64,000 bases of DNA from positions 1 through 64,000 of the forward strand of contig CAKZYA010000060.1 in the NCBI GenBank assembly GCA_937883755.1. The letters are read 5' to 3'. Below, piece after piece: positions 55,181 to 64,000 of the stretch. The first letter of the stretch is position 1; every line of letters starts with the position of its first letter. The notes beneath the pieces are model-generated. The model did no database searches, was not told where the DNA came from, and worked only from the letters and a program-made list of their open reading frames with translations. The DNA is from an uncultured Flammeovirgaceae bacterium. GTDB taxonomy: Bacteria > Bacteroidota > Bacteroidia > Cytophagales > Cyclobacteriaceae. A program made the position numbers and the translations under genes.

Positions 55181-56005
55181 ATGGCTGAGAGTATTAGTGT
55201 GCTAGGTTGTGGTTGGCTAGGGCTTCCGCTGGGAAAAGTGTTAGTTGATCGTGGTTACGAGGTTTACGGGTCAACTACTCAAAACAAAAAGCTTAAAACC
55301 TTGCAGCAAGTAGGAATTAAGCCTTATCTAATCAAATTTTCTCCTAAAATTAACTCTGAGGTTGATAAGTCATTCTTCCGAAGTGATGTGCTGGTAGTGA
55401 ACATTCCGCCCGGTCGCCATCAAGAAAATGTGGAAACATATTATGCCCAACAAATCAGCGAGATTGTTAAGCAATCGCCCTCTCAGAAAATTATCTTCAT
55501 AAGCTCTACCTCAGTATACCCCAACCTAAATCGGGAAGTAATAGAAGTAGATATTCCTGCTAGTGATTCAGAAAGAAAATCATTGCGAGCTAGCGGACGA
55601 GCGCTAATAGCAGCCGAACAAGTGGTTCAGCAATACTCTACTCAAACTACTATTGTGCGGTTTTGTGGTTTGATGGGACCGGATCGCCACCCCGGGCGAT
55701 TTTTGGCAGGTAAACAGTTAAGTAGTAGTGGACAAGCACCGATTAATTTCATCCATCTAGATGATTGTATAGCAATTATCCTTCAGATTATCCAAGAGGG
55801 CATTTGGGGAAAAGTGTTCAATGCCTGTGCGGATGAACACCCTACAAAGGAAGAATTTTACTCAAAAGCTACCCAAAAGGCAGGACTGGAGTCGCCTGAG
55901 TTTACATCAGATGGTAAAGCATCTTTCAAACAGATAAACAGTCAAAAATTGAAAGATCAGCTGGGTTATCAGTTTATTTATGCCAATCCATCCGATGCGT
56001 TATAA
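55181..56005 (+). CDS. NAD(P)-dependent epimerase/dehydratase-like (extended SDR) protein
   Basis: A 274-residue protein with the N-terminal Rossmann start SISVLGCGWLGLPLGKVLVDRGYEVYGST, a GxGxxG form seen in YeeZ-like members. VLVVNIPPGRH, KIIFISSTSVYP and VRFCGLMGPDRHP follow the extended SDR order. The usual YxxxK catalytic pair is not evident (the expected Tyr position is replaced by an RALIAAEQ segment), so it may be a non-catalytic or atypical member. It is divergent from the DUF2797 gene and convergent with hemA. Confidence 0.82.
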   Translation: MAESISVLGCGWLGLPLGKVLVDRGYEVYGSTTQNKKLKTLQQVGIKPYLIKFSPKINSEVDKSFFRSDVLVVNIPPGRHQENVETYYAQQISEIVKQSPSQKIIFISSTSVYPNLNREVIEVDIPASDSERKSLRASGRALIAAEQVVQQYSTQTTIVRFCGLMGPDRHPGRFLAGKQLSSSGQAPINFIHLDDCIAIILQIIQEGIWGKVFNACADEHPTKEEFYSKATQKAGLESPEFTSDGKASFKQINSQKLKDQLGYQFIYANPSDAL

Positions 56006-56057
56006 AACATCAGCTTGGTTGGAAAGGTGCAATGAAAAATTGTGATGTGTTTAAGAA

Positions 56058-57335
56058 TTAGACGCGCTTTGCCGGATGCTTTTCTAAGTCAAACAGATCG
56101 TTCAACACATCGATGAGGGTTTCGGCTTCACCTCGTTTACAGGCTGCTTTAAGTTGGAGAACCGGTAGTTTCATAATTTTTTGCATCATACTCCGGGTGA
56201 TCTTCTCTACGTGAGCAGCTTGCTCGTTATCAAGATCTTTCAAGTAGCGAGCCATTTCCTCCTGCCGAATATGTTCTAGAGCATTTTTCAGCCGCTGAAT
56301 GGTAGGAGATACTTCCATTTCCTGTGCCCACTGATGAATATCCCGCAAGGACTCTTCAATGATGAACTTCACATCCGGTACAGCAGCCAAACGCTGACTT
56401 AGGGCTTGATCTGCTCGATTTCGAATATCATCAATATTGTACAGGTAGGTAGTAGGTATTTGGGTTACTGAAGGGTCAATGCTGCGGGGAACTGATAAGT
56501 CTATAAAGCGAACTGAGGAGCGAAGCGAAATTCCTGATAGCGAAGACTCAGTAATCAGTGGATGAGCCATAGCTACCGAAGAAATAATAATCTCTGATTC
56601 AGCTAGCGCTTGCGGTAGATCAGAAAAGTCGTAAGTAGTAAAACCGTAGGTGTCAGCCATGTCTTGTGCCTTGGAGTGAGTACGGTTTGTAATAGCGATT
56701 CGGGGGGGGCGATTCTTACTATCGCCCAGGTTTTTCGCTACATCCTCTCCAATCTCTCCTAAGCCAATTAGAAGTATTTGAGGGTTATTAAATTTACGAG
56801 TAAGATGCTGCACCATTTCAGTAGCAGCGTAGGAGATAGAGGCCGCCCCGTCACGGAAAGCTGTTTCCTGCACCACTCGCTTATTGGTATAGAACACCGT
56901 GTGCAACAGTCGGTGCAAAAATGGACTAGCCGTATCAGCATCAGCCGAAGCTTGGTAAGCTCGTTTTACCTGATTGGTAATCTGCAAGTCACCGATTACT
57001 TGCGATTGTAACCCTACTGCTACCTGAAAGAGATGCCGCATTGCCGAATGGCTAGTATTTAATCGGGTGAAGTAAGGGTTGTAGGCTTCGGTATCATCAA
57101 ATCCCTTTACTATCCCGATGAGTTTTACCAGCGTATCACTCAGGTTTTCTTCGTGGGAGTAGTAGATTTCGGTACGATTGCAGGTAGAGAGAATGAGTAC
57201 ATCTTGAGCTGCAGTCACCTCTTTGATTTTTTGCAGCAACAGGTTGGCCTCCTCGGGCGAGAGTGCCACGTGTTCCCGAATTTCTACCGGACTGTTTTTA
57301 TAGGTGAGTGATAAAGCCTTAAATGAATGGTGCAT
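56058..57335 (-). CDS. hemA: Glutamyl-tRNA reductase
   Basis: A 425-residue enzyme giving glutamate-1-semialdehyde from glutamyl-tRNA, the first committed step of C5 haem synthesis. The nucleophile C52 lies in STCNRTEIY, the NADPH-binding part shows ILLIGLGEIGEDVAKNL, and the C-terminal dimerisation helix includes RQEEMARYLKDLD. The length is usual. No other hem gene is adjacent. A TATCTTTG -7 box sits 24-31 bases upstream. Confidence 0.96.
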   Translation of the reverse strand: MHHSFKALSLTYKNSPVEIREHVALSPEEANLLLQKIKEVTAAQDVLILSTCNRTEIYYSHEENLSDTLVKLIGIVKGFDDTEAYNPYFTRLNTSHSAMRHLFQVAVGLQSQVIGDLQITNQVKRAYQASADADTASPFLHRLLHTVFYTNKRVVQETAFRDGAASISYAATEMVQHLTRKFNNPQILLIGLGEIGEDVAKNLGDSKNRPPRIAITNRTHSKAQDMADTYGFTTYDFSDLPQALAESEIIISSVAMAHPLITESSLSGISLRSSVRFIDLSVPRSIDPSVTQIPTTYLYNIDDIRNRADQALSQRLAAVPDVKFIIEESLRDIHQWAQEMEVSPTIQRLKNALEHIRQEEMARYLKDLDNEQAAHVEKITRSMMQKIMKLPVLQLKAACKRGEAETLIDVLNDLFDLEKHPAKRV

Positions 57336-57658
57336 ATTGCTGCAATCGAGTCGACAGACAAAGATATAACCTCTTAGTAAATTAGTAAGCCCGATTTATT
57401 ATTTAGAATTGGTATAAATAGCTTGTAATACGTTCATATTGATATAAACCCCACTGAGACTTCTAAAATTCCAAAATATTTGTGCTCTTTGTCTAAGTAA
57501 TCTACGTCACCAACCTCTATCTTCTTGTTAGCAAAGATATTCGGGAGGTATTGGCTGATTTTGGAAAAAATAGCAACTTTCTTTAGCTGAAACACAATAG
57601 TTTGGGCATATCACCAATAATTCCTTAATTTTCCATTCATACAATCAAACCTGCCATT
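57336..57658. other. Divergent control region between hemA and pyc
   Basis: 323 bases with no reading frame. It carries the hemA -7 box at 57359. No exact TAnnTTTG box is seen for pyc, and no riboswitch-like or tRNA-like structure was recognised. Confidence 0.5.
57359..57366 (-). promoter_or_regulatory. Candidate -7 box for hemA
   Basis: On the minus strand TATCTTTG matches TAnnTTTG exactly, about 24 bases before the hemA ATG, leaving a short leader of about 17 bases. Confidence 0.45.
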
Positions 57659-60600
57659 ATGTCTGATTCAATCCGTCCTATCAATAAAATATTAGTAGCT
57701 AATCGGGGCGAAATTGCCATCCGTATCTTACGGGCTGCTTCTGAGTTGCGTATCCGTACGGTAGCTCTCTACACCTACGAAGATCGCTACTCTCTCCATC
57801 GTTACAAAGCAGATGAGGCCTACCAAATTGGAGAAGATGATGAGCCGCTCAAACCCTATTTGGATATTGAGGCGATTATTCTTCTAGCGAAGCGGCAGGA
57901 AATTGATGCCATCCATCCGGGTTACGGGTTTTTATCCGAAAATGTACGTTTTGCCCGCCGTTGTCGCGAAGAGGGAATCATTTTCGTCGGACCTGAACCG
58001 GAAGTAATGGAAAAGCTGGGTGACAAAGTATCGGCTAAAGAAATTGCGATTGCCGCTCAGGTTCCAGTCATTCAGGATAGTCAACAAGCCTTAAGTGATG
58101 TGTCGATTGCCGTTGAAGAGGCTAATCAAATCGGTTATCCCATTATGGTAAAAGCTGCCGCTGGGGGCGGGGGACGAGGAATGCGGGTAGTACGAGAAGA
58201 AAAGGCGCTCAAACAGGCGTATTTCGAGGCGAGTAGTGAAGCACAAAAAGCCTTTGGAGATGATACCATCTTTCTGGAGAAATTCATTGAACAGCCCAAG
58301 CATATTGAGATCCAAATTATGGGCGATAACTTTGGCAATATTGTCCACTTGTTTGAGCGGGATTGTTCCGTGCAACGTCGATTCCAGAAAGTGGTAGAAG
58401 TAGCTCCTTCGGCGAATCTGAAACAGGAAACGAAAGACCAACTTTACGATTACGCGCTGCGAATTGCCCGACATGTAAACTATAATAACGTAGGAACCGT
58501 CGAGTTTCTGGTTGATCGAGATGAGAAGATTTACTTCATAGAAGTAAACCCTCGGATTCAGGTAGAACATACTATTACTGAGCAAATTACTGGGATTGAT
58601 ATTGTCCGCTCTCAGATTCTGATTGCTCAAGGGCGGGAGTTGGCTGATCCCCGGATTTTCATCAAAGAGCAGTCTGATATTCAGTGTAACGGGTTTGCAG
58701 TGCAGTGTCGAGTGACTACGGAAGACCCTAAAAATAATTTCCGACCTGACTACGGAACAATTATCGCTTACCGTAATGCCGGAGGTTTTGGCATTCGTCT
58801 TGATGAAGGTAGTTCCTACCCCGGAGTGAAGATTTCACCTTTCTTTGATTCTATGCTGGTGAAAGTGACCGCGACCGGACGCACCCTCAAAGGTGCTTCC
58901 CAACGCTTACAGCGAACGCTACGGGAGTTTCGTATTCGGGGGGTAAAAACCAACATGGGCTTCTTGATTAACGTGATTTCCCACCCGACGTTTTACCGAG
59001 GCGAAGCAACAGTGAATTTCATCGGTGATCATCCTGAATTATTTGACATTCGGGAAGGACTCGACCGTGCTACTCGAACGTTGATGTATCTGGCGGATGT
59101 AACAGTGAACGGAAACCCTAACATTCGTTTTATTGATTCTAATAAGAAATTCCGTGCACCAATTCTACCCAGTCAGATGATGCGGGAAGAGAAGACCAAT
59201 GCCGAAGTCAACTATCAGTACGTTCCTTATCCGACAGGGAGTAAAGATCGACTGAAAGAATTAGGCCGGGAAAAATTCTGTGATTGGCTGAAGGCCGAGA
59301 AACCTGTTCAATTCACCGATACTACCTTCCGTGATGCTCATCAGTCGCTACTCGCCACCCGAATGCGGACGCTGGACATGATGCGTGTTGCCGAGAGTTT
59401 CGCCAAACATCATTCGCAAGTATTCTCGATGGAGGTATGGGGCGGAGCTACTTTTGATGTCACAATGCGCTTCCTGTACGAAGACCCCTGGGAGCGATTG
59501 GCGCAGTTTCGTGAAGCCATTCCGAATATTTTACTGCAGATGCTGCTACGTGGCTCCAATGCCGTCGGCTACAAAGCCTATCCCGACAACCTGATTGAAA
59601 AATTTATTGAAAAAGCCTGGGAAACCGGAATTGATATCTTCCGCATCTTCGATTCACTCAACTGGGTTGAAGCCATGAAGGTAAGTATTCGTACCGTTCG
59701 CGAACGAACCGAAGCTCTGGCTGAGGCCGCTATTTGCTACACTGGGGATTTACAAAATCCGGAGAATAAAAAATATACACTTCAGTACTACCTAGATATG
59801 GCTCGTCAGTTAGAGGACGAGGGAGCGCATATTCTGGCAATCAAAGATATGGCCGGACTGCTTAAACCGCTGGCGGCTGAGCAATTAGTCAGTGAGCTGA
59901 AGAAGGCGGTTGATTTGCCTATTCATCTGCACACTCACGATACATCCTCGGTACAACCCGCTACTTACCTAAATGCGGTAGAAGCCGGAGTGGATGTGAT
60001 TGATGTAGCTATCGGTGCCATGTCAGGTTTAACCTCTCAGCCGAACTTTAACAGCGTAGTAGCTATGCTAAAAGGGCACGAACGAGAGCAAAAGTTCGAT
60101 ATAGATTCACTTAATGAATACTCAGTCTACTGGGAAGCAGTGCGAGAGTACTATTATCCCTTTGAGTCGGGCTTGAAAGCTGGAACTGCTGAGGTATATG
60201 ATAATGAAATCCCCGGCGGACAGTACTCTAACCTTCGTCCGCAGGCTACGGCTCTGGGTTTGGAAGATAAGTTCGAGCAGATTAAAAAGAACTATGCCAA
60301 AGTGAATCAGCTATTTGGCAATATTGTGAAAGTGACTCCTTCTTCGAAGGTGGTAGGGGACATGGCACTGTACATGACTTCCAATAACTTAACTATTGGC
60401 GATATACTACTGAGTGATGAGAAGAGCACTTCCTTGTCGTTTCCCGAGTCGGTAGTGAACTTATTCCGGGGCGATTTAGGGCAACCCCACGGCGGTTTCC
60501 CCGAAAAAGTACAGAAGATTGTTCTGAAAAACGAGAAGCCAATCAGCGGCCGCCCCAATGAGCATCTGACCCCGATTGATTTTGAGAAAGAATTTGCGGA

Positions 60601-61159
60601 GTTCAAGGAGCGGTTTGATGAAGACTGTACTGAGTTAGACTTCCTCTCGTATCGACTGTATCCCAAAGTATACGAAGATTTTTACAACCACCGTTTGGTG
60701 TACGGTGATATGTCAGCTCTGCCTACTCCAGCCTTCTTCTACGGCCTGAAAAATGGGGAAGAAGTTCTGGTCAATATTGCTGAAGGGAAAGTCATTGTGA
60801 TTAAGCTGCTATTTATCTCCGATGCCGACGAAAATGGCTACCGTCACGTAACCTTTGAACTAAATGGGCAGTCACGGCGGGTACGAGTAATAGATAATAG
60901 TCAGACTGCCAAAGTAGCTACCCACCAGAAAATTGACAAAACTAACGAGGGTGAAGTAGGTGCGCCTCTGCAAGGCAAACTTGCTCAGGTGATGGCCAAA
61001 GCCGGACAGGAAGTAGAAGAAGGTACTCCACTTTTCGTTATTGAAGCCATGAAAATGGAAACTACCATCTCCGCCCCCCGCGCCGGAACCGTCCAAAAAG
61101 TCCATCTGGGTGCAGGAGTGATGGTTGAACAAGATGATTTGGTGGTAGAGTTAGCGTGA
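57659..61159 (+). CDS. pyc: Pyruvate carboxylase
   Basis: A 1166-residue single-chain biotin enzyme making oxaloacetate from pyruvate, bicarbonate and ATP. Order: biotin carboxylase (about 10-460; ILVANRGEIAIRI, the Gly-rich AAAGGGGRGMRVV loop, FIEVNPRIQVEHT), carboxyltransferase (about 545-1040; TDTTFRDAHQSLLATR, MEVWGGATFDV, HLHTHDTS), and the biotinyl domain with K1132 in EAMKMETT, 35 residues from the end. The length is typical for the one-polypeptide form. A separate biotin ligase must act on it and is not present here. Confidence 0.97.
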   Translation: MSDSIRPINKILVANRGEIAIRILRAASELRIRTVALYTYEDRYSLHRYKADEAYQIGEDDEPLKPYLDIEAIILLAKRQEIDAIHPGYGFLSENVRFARRCREEGIIFVGPEPEVMEKLGDKVSAKEIAIAAQVPVIQDSQQALSDVSIAVEEANQIGYPIMVKAAAGGGGRGMRVVREEKALKQAYFEASSEAQKAFGDDTIFLEKFIEQPKHIEIQIMGDNFGNIVHLFERDCSVQRRFQKVVEVAPSANLKQETKDQLYDYALRIARHVNYNNVGTVEFLVDRDEKIYFIEVNPRIQVEHTITEQITGIDIVRSQILIAQGRELADPRIFIKEQSDIQCNGFAVQCRVTTEDPKNNFRPDYGTIIAYRNAGGFGIRLDEGSSYPGVKISPFFDSMLVKVTATGRTLKGASQRLQRTLREFRIRGVKTNMGFLINVISHPTFYRGEATVNFIGDHPELFDIREGLDRATRTLMYLADVTVNGNPNIRFIDSNKKFRAPILPSQMMREEKTNAEVNYQYVPYPTGSKDRLKELGREKFCDWLKAEKPVQFTDTTFRDAHQSLLATRMRTLDMMRVAESFAKHHSQVFSMEVWGGATFDVTMRFLYEDPWERLAQFREAIPNILLQMLLRGSNAVGYKAYPDNLIEKFIEKAWETGIDIFRIFDSLNWVEAMKVSIRTVRERTEALAEAAICYTGDLQNPENKKYTLQYYLDMARQLEDEGAHILAIKDMAGLLKPLAAEQLVSELKKAVDLPIHLHTHDTSSVQPATYLNAVEAGVDVIDVAIGAMSGLTSQPNFNSVVAMLKGHEREQKFDIDSLNEYSVYWEAVREYYYPFESGLKAGTAEVYDNEIPGGQYSNLRPQATALGLEDKFEQIKKNYAKVNQLFGNIVKVTPSSKVVGDMALYMTSNNLTIGDILLSDEKSTSLSFPESVVNLFRGDLGQPHGGFPEKVQKIVLKNEKPISGRPNEHLTPIDFEKEFAEFKERFDEDCTELDFLSYRLYPKVYEDFYNHRLVYGDMSALPTPAFFYGLKNGEEVLVNIAEGKVIVIKLLFISDADENGYRHVTFELNGQSRRVRVIDNSQTAKVATHQKIDKTNEGEVGAPLQGKLAQVMAKAGQEVEEGTPLFVIEAMKMETTISAPRAGTVQKVHLGAGVMVEQDDLVVELA

Positions 61160-61313
61160 TTTATTCCGAAATCCGGTACAGGAAATGGCGGAATCTGTCT
61201 GAAGCTAAGCCTCATCAAGCAAGGAGATACTTTTGACTAAATACTCAGATATATTTATATAAATTATGTAGCACAGTATATTACCCCCTTGTTAGGTAAA
61301 GCTCAAAAATAGT

Positions 61314-62024
61314 GTGGATAAGAAAGACGCTGACATTCAAGATAAAATACTGCATTTTATTCATAATGATTCTATAAAAAGAAATATTTATAGAATGGCC
61401 TACGGACCTGGTATAATCGCTAAAAACATAGGTTACGATGAAAGTATCGTTAGAGTTCTTTGTGGTGTGATTGTAGAGGATGGTTATCTTGAATTACATA
61501 ACAGAGGATCAGGCGGTTACATTATTAATGAAAAAGGAAGGTATTTTCTTACTCAACGCGGAGGATATATTGAACAAATTAATCAAAGGCTAGAAGAAAA
61601 GTACCTTGAATATCAAGAGGTTTTGAAAGATCGTGAGATTCAACAAAAAGCAGTTGAGATTTCTGAAAAAGCCCTAAAAGTGTCAGAGAGAACAAGCAAC
61701 GACAATATCTCTTCTAATCGTTATTCTAGAAAATTAGCGATATGGGTGCCAATAATAACCTCTACACTCACATTTTTAGGGTCGTGGATAATTGTGAAGT
61801 ACTCAGAACCTATTCAGATAGAAACTATAAATGAAAATGTTGATTCTCTTAAAAAGACAAATGTGTACCTTCAATCACAAATTGATTCTCTTAAAACATT
61901 ACGATTTAATAGATCATCGAAAGTGATACCAGTTTTGAATAGCAATGATACTGAATTACAGGACGATACTCAGATAGTTACTGATTCAGTCAGAATAAGG
62001 GGGGAAGATAATAATAGGAAGTAA
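61314..62024 (+). CDS. Winged-helix-like protein with membrane helix and coiled coils
   Basis: A 236-residue protein with GTG start. Residues about 5-85 look like a winged helix (IAKNIGYDESIVRVLCGVIVEDGYLELH, then YFLTQRGG), about 90-130 a charged coiled coil, about 143-162 a single membrane helix (LAIWVPIITSTLTFLGSWIIV), and about 170-195 a short coil (VDSLKKTNVYLQSQIDSL) with an Asp/Ser/Thr tail. This could be a membrane-tethered DNA-binding protein, but the winged-helix call is by pattern only. It has no clear operon partner; base use is more AT-rich than in pyc upstream. Confidence 0.68.
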   Translation: MDKKDADIQDKILHFIHNDSIKRNIYRMAYGPGIIAKNIGYDESIVRVLCGVIVEDGYLELHNRGSGGYIINEKGRYFLTQRGGYIEQINQRLEEKYLEYQEVLKDREIQQKAVEISEKALKVSERTSNDNISSNRYSRKLAIWVPIITSTLTFLGSWIIVKYSEPIQIETINENVDSLKKTNVYLQSQIDSLKTLRFNRSSKVIPVLNSNDTELQDDTQIVTDSVRIRGEDNNRK

Positions 62025-62177
62025 TGCTTTAGAGATATTTACTTGTTTCCTCGATCTGATTTAAGCAGTTTCAACAGATATATTGTCTTATAGGCAACCG
62101 ATAGCTAATATAAAACCCATTAAATTAGCATCAATTAGAATAAGAATGTTACGGACTTGTAAGATAGTTTTATACTT

Positions 62178-62939
62178 TTACTGAGTCCCAAACTCTATTT
62201 CAATCCACAGATTAATCCAGTTGTCTTCGCTGACGCCCATCATGGTAAATCGGTAGGTTTGGTTGGGAGAAAGGGTAGGTGTGGTAGTGGTATCGGTAAT
62301 ATTTAAAACGACATTATCCAGATTGTAAAAGGTAAATTGGCGATCAAAAGTGTAGGTGCCGGAGATAAGATTACCCTCCAAATCGGAAATAACCTGAAAG
62401 TAGATGGCATTTTCTGGAATTTGACCATCTTGCCATGAAAAAGTGGGGGTTGTCCCACGTTCCTCAACAGTTAAAAGAGCATTATTAATTTCAGTGGGGG
62501 TAGTGTTGAATTTGAGACGAATGGGGTTGCAAACATGCAGTTTCCCCGGAGTTCGGTAAGTAACGATACCCACTCGCTCACCTTCAAAGACTGGATTGAT
62601 AAACTGGCGTAAGTACCCTCTAAAAACCGGAGCCTCGGCAAGTTCCTTGGCCTGATAATGAGTAAAGTTGAGAATATCATCGACACGCTCAGACTCAAAA
62701 TACCTAAAATCAAACGCGCCCTCTACCGGATAGAAGAAAACGGGAATGTAGGAAGCTGTATCGGGGAAGAGCCCTTCGGGTTTACCTCCGGCGCAAGCAA
62801 TAAGATCCGTGCGATCGAGTGCTTGGTTTATCTCAATGTAATCGGCTAAAATACGTTCATCCAGTACTACTGTCTCCTCTTGCTTGCACCCCCAGAAGGT
62901 TAAAATTAGCAGAAGTAAAACAGTTGTTCTCATAGGCAT
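62178..62939 (-). CDS. Hypothetical lipoprotein
   Basis: A 253-residue lipoprotein when started at the ATG at 62939 (or 62933), with signal ending in WGC (C18). The frame is open upstream to 63104, but that part is not signal-like and overlaps recQ. The mature protein has an early helix with ILADYIEINQALDRT, a middle with IACAGGKPEG and YIPVFFYPVEGAFDFRYF, and a late fibronectin-like strand pattern (FSWQDGQIPENAIYFQVIS, TYRFTMMGVSEDNWINLW). Function unknown. Confidence 0.72.
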   Translation of the reverse strand: MPMRTTVLLLLILTFWGCKQEETVVLDERILADYIEINQALDRTDLIACAGGKPEGLFPDTASYIPVFFYPVEGAFDFRYFESERVDDILNFTHYQAKELAEAPVFRGYLRQFINPVFEGERVGIVTYRTPGKLHVCNPIRLKFNTTPTEINNALLTVEERGTTPTFSWQDGQIPENAIYFQVISDLEGNLISGTYTFDRQFTFYNLDNVVLNITDTTTTPTLSPNQTYRFTMMGVSEDNWINLWIEIEFGTQ

Positions 62940-63075
62940 TCCGGAAGATACACAAGGTGTCATAATTGAAAGGTCTTGTAACCGACGAATTTTAAAACGC
63001 AAGACATATTTCTTTAGTGTGCTTACAGATTCACATCCCACTTGAGTTACAATAAATGGCCTGCTTAGCGAATAA

Positions 63076-64000
63076 CTAATCCTCTCCAATTTGTGTGTGA
63101 GCAATTACCAGTCGGATTTCATCGTAGCTAATGCTATCGTCTAATGAATCTTTAAGCGGTTTCAGAGCTGAGTCGCCGTGGACGTAGATAGCATCTTCAA
63201 TTTTTGTGATGGTGGCTGAGTCAACCAGCTCAGTTACATTCAAAGAGCCATTTTGTACAAAGTAAGCTAGGTGGCTACTGACGGTTGATGTTCGTAAATC
63301 TCGGATTCGGGCAATTTCGGCAACGGACTTACCCTGTTGATAGTATTCGTAGGTTAGCTGTTTGGTGTCTGTTTTGACTTCGGCACTTCGTTTTTTTCGG
63401 CTGCGTCGTCGTAGTTGCGACATTCGGGTTTCTAAATCATTTTCGGTGCAGTACTGGTTAATCTCATCTAGAAAAGCAGCACCGTACTTTTGAATTTTCA
63501 CTTCGCCAAAACCACTGATACCAGGTAAGTCATCGGAGTGAGTGGGCAAGTAGGTGGCTAGTTCTTGTAAGGTGGCATCAGAGAAAATAAGGTAGGCAGG
63601 TACATCCTCTCGCTGCGCTAGTTGCCGACGTAGTATTTTCAGTTGGTTAAACAATTCCTCTTCCATTGGTCGGGCAGAAGACTTGATCGAGATGGTTTGC
63701 GGTTCAATCGTTTCTACTAACATAACCTCCTCTTGTCCTTTCAGTACTGACCAGCTTTTTTCCGTTAGTTGCAGCACCGGAAACTTGTCATCCGACTTTT
63801 TCAGGTACCCTAACCGTAAGAAATCATTGAGGTAGCCATGCCAGTCTTTTTTGCTAATATCTATTCCAGCTCCGTAGGTCTTGAGTTGCTTATGTTCTGC
63901 CCAGATTTTCTCTGATTTAGAGCCTCGTAAAAAATCAATCACGTACCCCGCTCCGAAACGTTCGCCCAGCCGGACTACGGCAGAAAGAGCTTTTTGAGCA
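63076..64000 (-). CDS. recQ: RecQ helicase, C-terminal part, running off the right edge
   Basis: The frame continues to base 64000 without a start, so this is the 3' part of a longer gene; the GTG at 63942 is internal. The visible part begins with the RQC winged helix (ALSAVVRLGERFGAGYVIDFL), then an HRDC-type domain (about LFNQLKILRRQLAQREDVPAYLIFSDATLQELA ... GFGEVKIQKYG), and ends with a helix-turn-helix tail (GKSVAEIARIRDLRTSTVSSHLAYFV), as in longer RecQ proteins of Bacteroidota. The helicase domains lie beyond the window. It would unwind DNA in repair and recombination. Confidence 0.9.
   Translation of the reverse strand, partial: AQKALSAVVRLGERFGAGYVIDFLRGSKSEKIWAEHKQLKTYGAGIDISKKDWHGYLNDFLRLGYLKKSDDKFPVLQLTEKSWSVLKGQEEVMLVETIEPQTISIKSSARPMEEELFNQLKILRRQLAQREDVPAYLIFSDATLQELATYLPTHSDDLPGISGFGEVKIQKYGAAFLDEINQYCTENDLETRMSQLRRRSRKKRSAEVKTDTKQLTYEYYQQGKSVAEIARIRDLRTSTVSSHLAYFVQNGSLNVTELVDSATITKIEDAIYVHGDSALKPLKDSLDDSISYDEIRLVIAHTQIGED

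Noticed and set aside
58091-58630. Antisense frame of 179 codons inside pyc
   Set aside because: Lies wholly within a strongly conserved enzyme gene on the other strand, with no family match or start signal.
63940-63942. GTG at 63942 as a recQ start
   Set aside because: The RQC domain continues upstream of it without a break to the window edge, so it is an internal Val codon.
1-64000. tRNA, rRNA, CRISPR arrays, prophage and intact IS elements
   Set aside because: Spacers were read for cloverleaf T-loop motifs, regular repeats with spacers, transposase and phage genes; none was recognised.

Overview
The window looks like chromosomal DNA of a Bacteroidota member, most plausibly a free-living Cytophagales-type bacterium; this is inferred, not proven. 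The grounds are a giant surface protein with a C-terminal type IX secretion (T9SS) sorting domain, many short lipoprotein and Sec signal peptides, AraC regulators fused to membrane-spanning N-termini, families largely confined to the phylum (DUF4199, DUF4377, secreted Asp-box propellers), AT-rich spacers, weak Shine-Dalgarno sequences and -7 boxes of the TAnnTTTG type. No rRNA, tRNA, CRISPR array or intact insertion sequence was found.

Layout. 1-6580: a broken or partial reading frame at the left edge, a drug-efflux type MFS pump, a small Cys-rich unknown, then a probable catabolic group (Tat-exported enolase-superfamily protein, FMN-dependent 2-hydroxy-acid dehydrogenase, fucose-permease-like transporter). 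6854-20154: small accessory genes, including two Crp/Fnr regulators, two membrane AraC regulators, SRPBCC proteins, a beta-helix protein, an erythromycin-esterase-like lipoprotein and a YcaQ/AlkX-like DNA glycosylase. This stretch holds a duplicated araC 3' end plus spacer (9203-9420 and 11152-11372) and a MITE-like element (12407-12578). 20304-25440: a frameshifted M1 peptidase, a DUF4199 membrane protein and a large Asp-box propeller protein. 25894-36377: six consecutive same-strand genes for exported proteins, ending in a 1765-residue T9SS cargo protein; two are close paralogues and several share a small beta-rich module. 36553-42855: sugar acetyltransferase, pyrR-pyrB, a GguC/AraD1-type FAH protein, a sulfatase, a small conserved protein and a MATE pump.

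42856-54237 is the most distinctive locus: a single-module type I polyketide synthase (KS-AT-DH-KR-structural/ER-like-KR-ACP-TE) behind a 729-base AT-rich spacer, followed by a strong terminator, a small membrane protein, a 4'-phosphopantetheinyl transferase that could activate the ACP, and a membrane GAF protein whose N-terminus resembles the small membrane protein. The PKS has two striking features: its thioesterase is cut by two in-frame TAA codons in otherwise collinear sequence, and its enoylreductase-like region lacks the glycine-rich NADPH motif. If active, it would be expected to make an unsaturated, polyene-like acyl chain.

54259-64000 is mostly housekeeping: DUF2797 protein, SDR-family protein, hemA, pyruvate carboxylase, a winged-helix/membrane/coiled-coil unknown, a lipoprotein, and the C-terminal part of recQ running off the right edge.
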